From NCBI GenBank assembly GCA_963812505.1, contig CAWEVM010000007.1, positions 62,001 to 126,000 on the forward strand: a stretch of DNA of 64,000 bases, given 5' to 3'. The notes beneath the pieces were generated by a model that did not search any database, had not been told where the DNA came from, and saw only the letters and a program-made list of their open reading frames with translations. This document shows positions 27,087 to 35,166 of the stretch, one piece after another. A program made the translations under genes and the position numbers. Source of the stretch: JAMXLO01 sp963812505. Its GTDB lineage: Bacteria; Pseudomonadota; Alphaproteobacteria; Acetobacterales; Acetobacteraceae. The number at the start of each line of letters is the position of its first letter. The stretch's first letter is position 1.

Positions 27087-27451
27087 CGCCCGCGGCGGGC
27101 AGTCTTGCGTGGCGCAGCCTTTGCGCTGCGCCGCTTCGGCGCGGCCCTGGCTTTCGCCTTCACCTTTGCCTTTGCCTTGACCTTTGGCTTGACTTTGGGC
27201 TTCGTCGCCGGCCGCACAGGCGGCATGGACACGACGGCGCTGGCGGGTGGAGGCAGTCGGAACACATAGGCCATGTCATCGGCAAGCGGCCGGTCATGCT
27301 GCATGGCGGCAATCAGCCCCGCCACCTGTCGCCACGCCAGCACCAAGTCTGCGACCTGGCCGGGATTCAGCACCAATCCGGCACGCGAGAGCAGCAGCTG
27401 CATCTCGCCGGGGCTGATGATTGGCACAGACATGGCCGGAGACGCGGGCAT
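27083..27451 (-). CDS. AtzG-like small amidase subunit with a long Lys/Ala/Pro-rich tail
   Basis: About 122 residues from the ATG at 27451; a TTG at 27463 and an ATG at 27433 are alternatives. The first 65 residues fit the AtzG/GatC-like pattern: a helical stretch LVLNPGQVADLVLAWRQVAG then RPLADDMAYVFRLPP. This resembles the small subunits that wrap around AtzE-type amidases. The last 50 residues are almost only K, A, R and P (KPKVKPKVKAKAKVKAKA), like histone H1 tails, and are unusual for this family. It overlaps the amidase start. Confidence 0.65.
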   Translation of the reverse strand: MPASPAMSVPIISPGEMQLLLSRAGLVLNPGQVADLVLAWRQVAGLIAAMQHDRPLADDMAYVFRLPPPASAVVSMPPVRPATKPKVKPKVKAKAKVKAKARAAPKRRSAKAAPRKTARRGR

Positions 27452-27486
27452 GCGAATCGGCAACCCTTTGGAAACGATCGGGAACC

Positions 27487-28605
27487 CTAGTCAGCCGTGT
27501 CCAGCGCAGCAAGCGGCGGCGAGACAGTTTCTTCACCAATCGGATCAATTCGCCGCCCGGAGGCGTGATCGAACACGTGCAGATGCTCGGGCTGCGGCGT
27601 CACGGCAAGCCTGTCGCCGGCCGGGGCAGGGCCCACCAGCTTCACCGTCAGCGATTGATCCTCGCCGCTGGACAGATGGCCGTGCACCAGGGTCTCCGAA
27701 CCCAGCGGCTCGATCAGGTCGATCGCGAGCTCCAGGCCCGCGCCGGCAACCAGGTGCTCCGGGCGTATGCCGATGACGATGCTGTCGCCGTCGGTGCCCG
27801 GGCGCCTGCCGTCGGCGAATGGCAGCAGCAGGCCGGCATCGAGCTGCGCCGCCGTGCCGCCGCGGGCCAGGTGGGCGGGCAGGAAGTTCATCGTCGGTGC
27901 CCCGATGAAGCCGGCGACATACGTGTCCGCCGGCCGTGCGAACACCTCCATCGGCGTGGCAAGCTGTGCCGGTCGGCCCAGGTGCATCACCAGAAGCCGG
28001 TCGCCCAGCGTCATGGCCTCGACCTGGTCATGTGTCACGAACAGACTGGTGACGCCCAGCCGACGCTGTAGCCGACGGATCTCCGCACGCATCGTCAGGC
28101 GCAGCTTGGCGTCCAGATTGGACAGCGGCTCGTCGAACAGGAACAGCTTCGGGTGACGCACGATCGCACGCCCCATCGCCACGCGCTGCCGCTGACCGCC
28201 GGAGAGCTGCCGTGGCTTCCGCTCCAACAGAGCGTCCAGACCGAGCAGGGCTGCGGCCTCGTCGACACGCTGGCGTATGTCAGTGCGCGCAAGGCCTCGG
28301 ATGCGCAACCCGTACGCCATGTTGTCGAACACGCTCATGTGCGGATAGAGCGCATAGTTCTGAAACACCATGGCGATGTCGCGTTCCGACGGGTCGAGAT
28401 TGGTCACGTCGCGACCATCGACCAGCACACGGCCGGAGGTTGGCCGCTCCAGTCCCGCGACGAGGCGGAGCAGGGTCGATTTGCCGCAGCCCGAGGCACC
28501 GACGATCACCAGCATCTCGCCGTCGGCCAGCGCCAGGTCGATGCCGTGCAGAACATCGATCAGCCCAAAGCTCTTGCGCAGACCGTTGAGTTCCAGCGTT
28601 GCCAT
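27487..28605 (-). CDS. MsmK/UgpC-type ABC transporter ATP-binding protein
   Basis: 372 residues from the ATG at 28605. Walker A GASGCGKST, signature LSGGQRQRVAMGRA, Walker B LFLFDEPLSNLDAKL and the H-loop are all present. The C-terminal 130 residues form the TOBE/MOP regulatory domain typical of carbohydrate importer ATPases. No permease is adjacent, so it may energise the importer at 17359-20449, which lacks an ATPase. Such shared ATPases are known for MsmK/UgpC types. Confidence 0.9.
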   Translation of the reverse strand: MATLELNGLRKSFGLIDVLHGIDLALADGEMLVIVGASGCGKSTLLRLVAGLERPTSGRVLVDGRDVTNLDPSERDIAMVFQNYALYPHMSVFDNMAYGLRIRGLARTDIRQRVDEAAALLGLDALLERKPRQLSGGQRQRVAMGRAIVRHPKLFLFDEPLSNLDAKLRLTMRAEIRRLQRRLGVTSLFVTHDQVEAMTLGDRLLVMHLGRPAQLATPMEVFARPADTYVAGFIGAPTMNFLPAHLARGGTAAQLDAGLLLPFADGRRPGTDGDSIVIGIRPEHLVAGAGLELAIDLIEPLGSETLVHGHLSSGEDQSLTVKLVGPAPAGDRLAVTPQPEHLHVFDHASGRRIDPIGEETVSPPLAALDTAD

Positions 28606-28653
28606 GGCGCGAGACTGCCACCGCTGCGGAGGCGCCGGCAATCGCCGGAAGGA

Positions 28654-28682
28654 TCACCTCGCCCACGACATGGACGAGGTGA
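28654..28682 (-). terminator. Possible terminator hairpin after the RTX-like gene
   Basis: TCACCTCG (28654-28661) and CGAGGTGA (28675-28682) form a perfect 8-bp stem 9 bases beyond the RTX gene stop. No T-run follows on the transcribed strand, so intrinsic termination is uncertain. Confidence 0.35.
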
Positions 28683-28691
28683 ACTGTCAGG

Positions 28692-29909
28692 TTACGTGAA
28701 ATCGCTCGCCTTCAGATTGGTGACATCGGCGAACGTGATCTTTGTGTTGTCGGACAGCGTTATGGTGGTCGACCCGCCAGCCACCTGCTGGTGCTTCAGC
28801 GCATTTGCCACCTGGTTCTTGCCGTAGCCTTGCAGGTCGATCGTGTCCTGGCCGCTGGCGAAGCCCTGGATCAGCTCGGTGCCTCCAGCCTGCCCGTTGT
28901 TGAACAAGAATACATTCTGGCCGAGCGGCGCGCTCACCGTGGATGATCCGGTGCCGGCGACGAATGTGTCATTGCCCGACCCGCCATGGATCTGCGTCGC
29001 GCCGGAGCCGCCATAGAACGTATCAGCGCCCATGCCGAACACGCCGTTGAGCGTCTCGTTGCCCGCGCCCGCGTGCAATGCCTGGGCCGCGCTGCCGGCC
29101 GCGAACAACTGATCGCCGTCACCACCGCCGAACAGCGTCGCGCTGCCCGTGCCCGCGAACAGGAAGTTGTCGCCACCGGTTCCGCCCTGGACCAGATCGG
29201 GGCCCTTGCCGCCGAAGAATGTGTCGCTGCCCGTGCCGCCGAACACGGTCGCAGATCCTCCCTGCGTGCCGACGTAGAACAGCTGGTTGCCGCCGTAGAT
29301 GAGGTCGCTGGTCTGGCCGACTGCGGCGATCGTCGCCTGACCGCCACTGGCAGACACCGTATCGTCGCCGGTGGACTGCATGACGGTGTTGCCGCTGCCG
29401 AGCAGGATGTTGTTGTTGCCGCCGCCCGGATTGATCGTGTCGTTGCCGGGACCCTGCGCGAGCACTGTATCGTCGCCGTTGCCCGTGTTGATCGACCAGT
29501 CACCCGCGTCCGTCGATGGAATGACGATGTTGTTGTTGCCGCCGCCGGCAACCACGGTGCCGGAGCCTCCAGTCGCGAAGAACGACAGACTGCTGCCAGC
29601 GCTGGAAAGTACAGATTCGTCGCCGTCGCCGGAGCCGAACACCACCGCCTGCGGTGAGGTATCGACGTATGCTTTGTATCCTGGCGGCAGGATGGTCAGG
29701 CCGCTCGGATCCTGGACGAATAAGCCAGTCGCGCCAGGCGGCAAGGGCGGAGGCGGCCCGTCGGTATCCACTGCGGGCAGGATGCTGCCGTCCTGCACGC
29801 CAGCGGTGATCGCCGCGGCAAGCTGTTGCGCGAGTGCCGCGTTGGCGGCGGTGTCGAAATTCAAGCTCACGGTTTGCCCGTGCGCGCCCGTGACGGTTAC
29901 GGTCGGCAT
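28692..29909 (-). CDS. RTX-like repeat protein, probable type I secretion substrate
   Basis: 405 residues from the ATG at 29909, which has a GGGGGAGCAGGA leader. The first 100 residues are Ala-rich then Pro-rich. The middle (about 95-335) consists of glycine/Asn/Asp-rich repeats such as GSGNDTF, GGTGSDTFFGG and GGNNNI, the beta-roll type of calcium-binding RTX proteins, though many copies deviate from GGxGxDxUx. The C-terminus (TIDLQGYGKN, ITLSDNTKITFADVTNL) resembles type I secretion targets. No type I transporter is in the window. Function unknown. Confidence 0.8.
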   Translation of the reverse strand: MPTVTVTGAHGQTVSLNFDTAANAALAQQLAAAITAGVQDGSILPAVDTDGPPPPLPPGATGLFVQDPSGLTILPPGYKAYVDTSPQAVVFGSGDGDESVLSSAGSSLSFFATGGSGTVVAGGGNNNIVIPSTDAGDWSINTGNGDDTVLAQGPGNDTINPGGGNNNILLGSGNTVMQSTGDDTVSASGGQATIAAVGQTSDLIYGGNQLFYVGTQGGSATVFGGTGSDTFFGGKGPDLVQGGTGGDNFLFAGTGSATLFGGGDGDQLFAAGSAAQALHAGAGNETLNGVFGMGADTFYGGSGATQIHGGSGNDTFVAGTGSSTVSAPLGQNVFLFNNGQAGGTELIQGFASGQDTIDLQGYGKNQVANALKHQQVAGGSTTITLSDNTKITFADVTNLKASDFT

Positions 29910-30548
29910 GTCCTGCTCCCCCAAACCCGGCGTCGGGTTGCTGAATGGATTTTTTTGGTGGCATGCCTAGTAGCCCAGCAATTGCTAACAACCCGTTAAC
30001 GGCGCGACAAACCTCGCGTACAAGTGTGGGAGTTCCACACGAAATGTACTTCGCGCAACCGTCAAATTGCCGTTCGCAAATCCCGGATCAACGACGCGCT
30101 AAAACCACGTCAGAGCGACGCTAAACTAACGTCGCAACAACACGGGAGAAGAATACAACTCGGTTGCGGAACTGCGATTCGCTCATCGGCAACGCTATTT
30201 GGCGAATTTGGGCGACGCGGAGCCGAACCGGCAAGCGACGCACCTTGCCGGCCACGCGCGTTTCACGTTCATAATTGCTCAACTGCAGTCTTCGGGTGGA
30301 ACAGCCTTGCTCTTCGGAAGATCCTTGAGAAAGCCATCCTCCGCTCGCGCAGGAAGCGGGCGAGGAAGAAGGCGGTAGCAGTCGGTAGCAGGTTAATTTT
30401 GAAGGTGCGGTGAGGTTGCAGTAAAAAGCCACCTGTACTGCCATACGTCTGCACGTTTATTTGGGTCCATTCTGTGAAATGGATCACACCCCGGCGTCAC
30501 CGGGGAATGCTGTGATGCATCCACGTGGTTGCAAAGGAGTGCCATCAA
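29910..30548. other. Intergenic region between RTX-like and S53 peptidase genes
   Basis: About 640 bases between two divergent genes, more A/T-rich than the rest. It must hold both promoters. I could not assign hexamers, operators or an RNA with confidence. Open frames here (for example 30024-30413) have no family-like features and are not called. Confidence 0.6.
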
Positions 30549-32138
30549 ATGGCTCGACATCCACTCAAGGGCAGCGAACGCCAGCCATTGCCGGGAGCGA
30601 AGTCCGTCGGCAAGGCCGATCCGGCCGAGAGGCTGGAGGTTAGCGTGCTGTTGCGCCGCCGCAGCGGCACAGCGCTGACGGAGCATGTGAAGAAGCTCGC
30701 CAGCCGAGAGAAGAGCGACCGCCATCTCAGTCGCGAGGAGTTCGAACGGCAGTTCGGCGCCGACAATGCCGATATGGCAGCGGTCAAGAAATTTGCTGGC
30801 GCGCAGGGGCTCGCCGTCGTGCAGGAGCATGCAGGACGGCGTACTGTCGTCCTGTCCGGAACGGTGGCGCAGTTCAACGCCGCGTTCGGTGTGGACTTAC
30901 AGCAATTCGAGCATTCAGGCGGCTCGTATCGCGGACGGGTCGGCGCCGTCCACTTGCCGGACGAACTGCATGACGCCGTGGAAGCTGTAATCGGCCTCGA
31001 CGACCGGCCTGTCGCCAAGCCGCATTTCCGTGCGCGCCCGTCGCCCGGCAATGTGCACTGGCACGCTAACGCTGGCGGCGCGACGTCCTTCACGCCGCTC
31101 CAGATCGCTTCGCTCTATGATTTCCCCTCCGGAACCGGGCAGGGAGAGTGCGTGGCAATCATCGAACTCGGCGGCGGCGAGCGGACCGCAGATTTGGGCA
31201 CCTACTTCTCGGCGCTCGGCATCCGAGCGGCACCCAAGGTCACCGTCGTCTCGGTGGACCACGGCAAGAACCACCCGACCGGTGATCCGAACGGGCCGGA
31301 CGGCGAGGTCATGCTCGATATCGAAGTGGTCGGCGCAATCGCGCCCGGGGCGCATATCGCCGTCTATTTCGCACCCAACACGGATGCCGGCTTCCTCGAC
31401 GCCATCACCACGGCCGTCCATGACACGAGCAACAGGCCGTCGGTCATCTCCATAAGTTGGGGAGGGCCGGAATCGTCCTGGACGCAGCAGTCGCTCACCG
31501 CGTTCGACTCGGCGTTTCAGGCAGCCGCGGCGATGGGCATCACAGTCTGCGTAGCCTCCGGGGACAACGGCTCGAGTGACGGCGTCAACGACGGCGCCAA
31601 CCACGTGGACTTCCCTGCCTCAAGCCCGTACGCACTTGCCTGCGGAGGCACCAGCCTCCAGGCCTCGGGGACCACAATCACCGGCGAGTCCGTCTGGAAT
31701 GACGGTGCGCAAGGCGGCGCGAGCGGGGGCGGCGTCAGCAGCGTCTTCCCGTTGCCGGCCTGGCAGGATGGGCTACACGTGACGCCGACATCGGGCGGCA
31801 ACCAACCGCTGACCATGCGCGGCGTGCCGGACGTTAGCGCGGATGCAGACCCAGAGACCGGGTACGATGTGCGGATCGATGGGACGGACACCGTCATCGG
31901 CGGGACCAGCGCGGTGGCGCCGCTTTGGGCTGGCCTGATTGCGCGCATCAATGCGGCGAAGCGTAGCTCCGTCGGCTTCATCAACCCGCTCCTCTACGCG
32001 GCGCCTTCCGCCCTGAAGGACATCACAAGCGGCAATAACGGGAACTTCGCGGCCGGTTCGCGTTGGGATGCCTGCACGGGCCTCGGAAGCCCGGACGGTG
32101 CAAAGATCGCCACCCTTCTCGAAGCTCCGACGAGCTGA
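30549..32138 (+). CDS. S53 family (sedolisin/kumamolisin) acid peptidase with pro-domain
   Basis: 529 residues from the ATG at 30549, which has AAAGGAG at good distance. The pro-kumamolisin domain covers about residues 25-160 and the peptidase about 170-525. Catalytic Glu and Asp are in DGEVMLDIEV, the oxyanion Asp is in ASGDNGSSDG, and the nucleophile Ser is in GGTSAVAPLWAG. The terminal calcium site is in SGNNGNFAAGSRWD with CTGLGSPDG. No N-terminal signal peptide is seen, so export, if any, is by another route. Such enzymes are active at low pH. Confidence 0.92.
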   Translation: MARHPLKGSERQPLPGAKSVGKADPAERLEVSVLLRRRSGTALTEHVKKLASREKSDRHLSREEFERQFGADNADMAAVKKFAGAQGLAVVQEHAGRRTVVLSGTVAQFNAAFGVDLQQFEHSGGSYRGRVGAVHLPDELHDAVEAVIGLDDRPVAKPHFRARPSPGNVHWHANAGGATSFTPLQIASLYDFPSGTGQGECVAIIELGGGERTADLGTYFSALGIRAAPKVTVVSVDHGKNHPTGDPNGPDGEVMLDIEVVGAIAPGAHIAVYFAPNTDAGFLDAITTAVHDTSNRPSVISISWGGPESSWTQQSLTAFDSAFQAAAAMGITVCVASGDNGSSDGVNDGANHVDFPASSPYALACGGTSLQASGTTITGESVWNDGAQGGASGGGVSSVFPLPAWQDGLHVTPTSGGNQPLTMRGVPDVSADADPETGYDVRIDGTDTVIGGTSAVAPLWAGLIARINAAKRSSVGFINPLLYAAPSALKDITSGNNGNFAAGSRWDACTGLGSPDGAKIATLLEAPTS

Positions 32139-32479
32139 CTGATGAGGCCACGCCCCCGAAGGCAGGGGGCCTAGGCATGAGGTCCAGACCTACGCGCCAA
32201 ACTACTCGCGGCATGGATCTCCGGTCGCGTTTCGCGGGCGAACGGATGTTCCTCTCCGCCCGCCCGCGAACGTCGCCACCTCGCGGTAAGGGTCAACGCT
32301 GAGCGAGCGCGGGAAGCAACCTTGCCGGTTCGTTGCCATGGCGGCGCCGGGCATTGGAGATCCCCGATCGGATCGCCGTCACTACCACGCAGGCGGCGCA
32401 ACGTCAGCCAGCCCGAACAATCCTCCGGCAGATTGCGCCGTCGCGCCGGGCTGAGGTAAACAGCGCAGACCGCTGTGAC
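32139..32479. other. Intergenic region before tRNA-Gly
   Basis: About 340 bases. Apart from a GC hairpin directly after the peptidase gene, I see no gene, promoter match or repeat. Confidence 0.55.
32152..32170 (+). terminator. Possible hairpin terminator after the S53 peptidase gene
   Basis: GCCCCC (32152-32157) pairs with GGGGGC (32165-32170) across a 7-base loop, 14 bases past the stop. No T-run follows, so it may instead only protect the 3' end. Confidence 0.3.
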
Positions 32480-32553
32480 GCGGGTGTAGTTCAATGGTAG
32501 AACGGCAGCTTCCCAAGCTGCATACGAGGGTTCAATTCCCTTCACCCGCTCCA
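32480..32553 (+). tRNA. tRNA-Gly (anticodon CCC)
   Basis: A 74-base cloverleaf with acceptor GCGGGTG pairing to CACCCGC, D-loop AGTTCAATGGTAGA, anticodon stem GCAGC/GCTGC with loop TTCCCAA (anticodon 32512-32514), T-arm GAGGGTTCAATTCCCTT, discriminator T and encoded CCA at 32551-32553. It reads GGG codons. Confidence 0.97.
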
Positions 32554-32727
32554 GTAAATGGCGTGCCCGCACCTATCGCCCGCCCTGCTTCTCAATTTGA
32601 GAGAGCACATTGCAGCCCTGATCGACAGAATTGCCGATTCGGGCAAGTTAGTTGGCCAAAGGCGCAACCGGTCGCCAACCGAGCCGAACCGGCGCCGCCA
32701 CCATGATCGCGAAGGCGGGCAGACACA

Positions 32728-33465
32728 ATGAAGTCGAGGACCGAACACGGGCTGCCACCGTCCGTCAATTCGTCACGAGGCATGAAACTGTTGCCAGGCG
32801 TGCTCAGCGTGACGGCTGGGAGCGTCGATGTGATCGGCTTCCTTGGGCTGGGCGGGCTGTTCACATCCCATATCACCGGCAATCTCGTCGTCCTGGCGGC
32901 GCACCTGGCCAATGGCGAGGCCGCGCGGCTCGCCCCAATGCTGTCGGTTCCGGTGTTCATGCTGGTGCTGATGCTGGTCAGACTGCTCGCGAGCTTTCTT
33001 GAGGCCGCCGAAATCGCTTCGTTGCGGCCATTCCTGTTGCTGCAGTTTTTGCTGCTGGTTGGGTTTCTGGCGCTGTGTGCCAGTCAGGGAACGAACATTG
33101 ATCCCAACGCACCGTATGCTGTCGCCGCCGGCATGCTCGGCGTTGCCGCGATGGCTGTGCAGAACGCACTCGTGCAGATATCGCTGAGGGGAGCACCATC
33201 CACGGCGGTGATGACAAGCAATGTCACACGCTTCACGATGGATATAGGCACAGTGTTATTTGGCCGCGATCGCAACGACGCGGCTGCTGCCTTTGCTCGT
33301 GCAAAACACACTTGGCCGACGATCGTTGGTTTTGTCGCAGGCTGTGCCGGTGGTGCGGTGTGCGAGGCGACGTTCGGTCTATGGTCGCTGGCGCTGCCTG
33401 CCGGCTTCGCGTTGCTTGCAGTCGTGCTGACGATCCCGGTTAACCCCGGTGAGGCCAAACCGTGA
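32728..33465 (+). CDS. DUF1275 (YoaK-like) membrane protein
   Basis: 245 residues with about six transmembrane helices. The family motif appears as LFTSHITGNLVVLAAHL near residue 45 and TSNVTRFTMDIG near 165. DUF1275 proteins are inner-membrane proteins of unknown role. ATG at 32728 is used; an ATG at 32782 is an alternative, closer to the start of homology. It is convergent with the RatA/Coq10-like gene. Confidence 0.85.
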   Translation: MKSRTEHGLPPSVNSSRGMKLLPGVLSVTAGSVDVIGFLGLGGLFTSHITGNLVVLAAHLANGEAARLAPMLSVPVFMLVLMLVRLLASFLEAAEIASLRPFLLLQFLLLVGFLALCASQGTNIDPNAPYAVAAGMLGVAAMAVQNALVQISLRGAPSTAVMTSNVTRFTMDIGTVLFGRDRNDAAAAFARAKHTWPTIVGFVAGCAGGAVCEATFGLWSLALPAGFALLAVVLTIPVNPGEAKP

Positions 33466-33497
33466 TGTGTCGCCCGCACGCCGACCGGCGCGCGCGC

Positions 33498-33959
33498 TCA
33501 GGACTTCGCGTGTTGCGCGGACCGCAACTTCATCATGTGAAGCAGATGAACACGCAACTCGAATGCGCTTACCATGCGGGTCGCGGCCTCGTGAAACATT
33601 CCGTTGGCCACGTGGTCCAGCAGGTGCTGCTTGAACTGAAAATCAATCATGAAGTCGACGCGGGTGTTGCTCCCGACTGGCGTGAATGTCCACGCATTGG
33701 TGAGATGCTCCAACGGCCCCTCGGTGGCGTGCACCAAAAGCTGTCGCGGCCGGTCCAGCGTGATCTGGCTTGTGAAGCTTTCCTGGAAAGGACCGAAGCC
33801 GATGACGAGGTCGGCAATGATTTCTTTTGGGTCTTCGCGATGGATTTTCGCGCCAGCGCACCACGGCACGAACGAAGGGTAATCGCGCACGTCCGCCACA
33901 ACCGTGAATAGTTCATCGGCCCCGTAAGGGAGCGTAGCCTGCTCGGCATGATGTGGCAT
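33498..33959 (-). CDS. RatA/Coq10-family START-domain protein
   Basis: 153 residues forming the polyketide-cyclase/START fold of Coq10 and RatA: YGADELFTVVADVRDYPSFV near the start, and FGPFQESFTSQI in the middle. In alphaproteobacteria this family is normally a ubiquinone-binding lipid chaperone that supports respiration. The toxin annotation RatA comes from E. coli. No partner RnfH/RatB gene is adjacent. I favour the quinone-binding role. Confidence 0.87.
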   Translation of the reverse strand: MPHHAEQATLPYGADELFTVVADVRDYPSFVPWCAGAKIHREDPKEIIADLVIGFGPFQESFTSQITLDRPRQLLVHATEGPLEHLTNAWTFTPVGSNTRVDFMIDFQFKQHLLDHVANGMFHEAATRMVSAFELRVHLLHMMKLRSAQHAKS

Positions 33960-34080
33960 TTTGTCCCCTCCAATTGGCGGCCAATGTCACCGATGGAGTG
34001 AGGTTACGCCTTTTGACCGCCGGGCGCAGCTCGCCCATTCCCGCAACGCTCCGTTGCCATCGTCGCCTGCCGTCTCCTTG

Positions 34081-34686
34081 TCACATGGGTGGTGCGACAC
34101 CGTCCTTGCCGACAGTGATGCGGCTCGCGGCGAGCTCGCCCGCGGCGTTCTTCGTTGCGCCGAACATCACCGGTGCGCCCGGCTTCAGATCGGCTCTCTC
34201 GGCAGGGGCGAACGTCACGATCGGCACGCCCGGTGGCACGATGATCTTGTTGCTGCTGCCCTTGAACGACAGGCTGAGTTCGCGCCCCGCCTTCGCCTCC
34301 ACGACCCCTGTGACAGTGCCGTTGGTCATCATGCTTCCGGGCTCGAGATCCCATGCATAGTGACCTTCGCCGGCCCCACGCATCGCCTCAGGAAGCACCA
34401 GCACTTCGATCGCTCGCAATTCTCCATCAGTGCCCGCTCGCGACGCGATACCGACATAGGTGCCCTGCTTGATGTCCGCGAGGTCGAAGCGCTTGACCGT
34501 AGATACCGTAAGTGGGTCGTTCAGCATGACATCGACCTTGGGCCCCTCGCGCGTGGTGACGCTCAGGGTCTTGCCGTCCAGCGCGGCAATGGTGCCGCGG
34601 ATCCGGGTGACCGGTGCATTCTGTGCGACGGCAGTGGCGGCGCACAGGCACCCGGCCAGCGCGAGCGGTAACAGGCGTGCGAACAT
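34081..34686 (-). CDS. Exported DUF5666-like beta-barrel protein
   Basis: 201 residues with a signal peptide (about 1-21, ending ATAVAQN). Two repeats of an OB-like segment follow: RIRGTIAALDGKTLSVTTRE and NGTVTGVVEAKAGRELSLSF, each followed by a valine-rich strand and a DIKQGTYVG/DLKPGAPVMF-type motif. This pattern is seen in DUF5666 proteins of the envelope. A ribosome site AGGGGAGG precedes the ATG. Function unknown. Confidence 0.7.
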   Translation of the reverse strand: MFARLLPLALAGCLCAATAVAQNAPVTRIRGTIAALDGKTLSVTTREGPKVDVMLNDPLTVSTVKRFDLADIKQGTYVGIASRAGTDGELRAIEVLVLPEAMRGAGEGHYAWDLEPGSMMTNGTVTGVVEAKAGRELSLSFKGSSNKIIVPPGVPIVTFAPAERADLKPGAPVMFGATKNAAGELAASRITVGKDGVAPPM

Positions 34687-34789
34687 GGTTGACCTCCCCT
34701 TGCGGTTGGCTTGTCCGCGAAGGATGGGGACGATCCCGGTTTCGGGAAGGGGGCCGACCGGTTATCGTGGCCATGAAGGGAGGTGACTG

Positions 34790-35161
34790 ATGGCGCGCAC
34801 GAAATCTGAGGTGGTGATCTACCACAACCCGTCCTGCACCACGTCGCGCAAGGTGCTGGGCATGATTCGCGAGGCGGGCGTCGAGCCCCGGGTCGTCGAA
34901 TACCTGAAGACGCCGCCCAGCCGGCTGGAGCTGGTCGACCTGCTGCGGCGCATGGGCATGACACCGCGGCAGCTGCTGCGTCGGCGCGGCACGCCGTATG
35001 ACGCGCTGGGTCTGGACGACAAGGCCCAGTCCGACGAGGCGCTGATCGACGCCATCCTGGCACACCCCATCCTGATGGAGCGCCCGGTAGTGATCGGGCC
35101 GCGCGGCGTGCGCCTGTGCCGCCCACCCGAGCGCGTGCACGAGGTATTGCCGGCGCGCTGA
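34790..35161 (+). CDS. ArsC/Spx-family reductase-like protein
   Basis: 123 residues with the thioredoxin-like ArsC fold. The catalytic Cys is in YHNPSCTTSRKVL near residue 16, and the anion-binding ERPVVI is near residue 97. This matches glutaredoxin-dependent arsenate reductases (ArsC1/YffB group). There is no ars operon around it, so general thiol-dependent reduction is also possible. It ends five bases before the YcaQ-like gene. Confidence 0.87.
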   Translation: MARTKSEVVIYHNPSCTTSRKVLGMIREAGVEPRVVEYLKTPPSRLELVDLLRRMGMTPRQLLRRRGTPYDALGLDDKAQSDEALIDAILAHPILMERPVVIGPRGVRLCRPPERVHEVLPAR

Positions 35162-35166
35162 ACGGA

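Noticed and set aside
28986..29657. A 223-codon frame opposite the RTX-like gene
   Set aside because: A shadow of glycine/Asp repeats; no motifs.
30024..30413. A 129-codon open frame between the RTX-like and peptidase genes
   Set aside because: No motif or ribosome site and composition unlike coding sequence; treated as intergenic.
33498..33959. RatA as a toxin-antitoxin toxin
   Set aside because: No antitoxin partner is adjacent, and alphaproteobacterial members are generally Coq10-type quinone chaperones.
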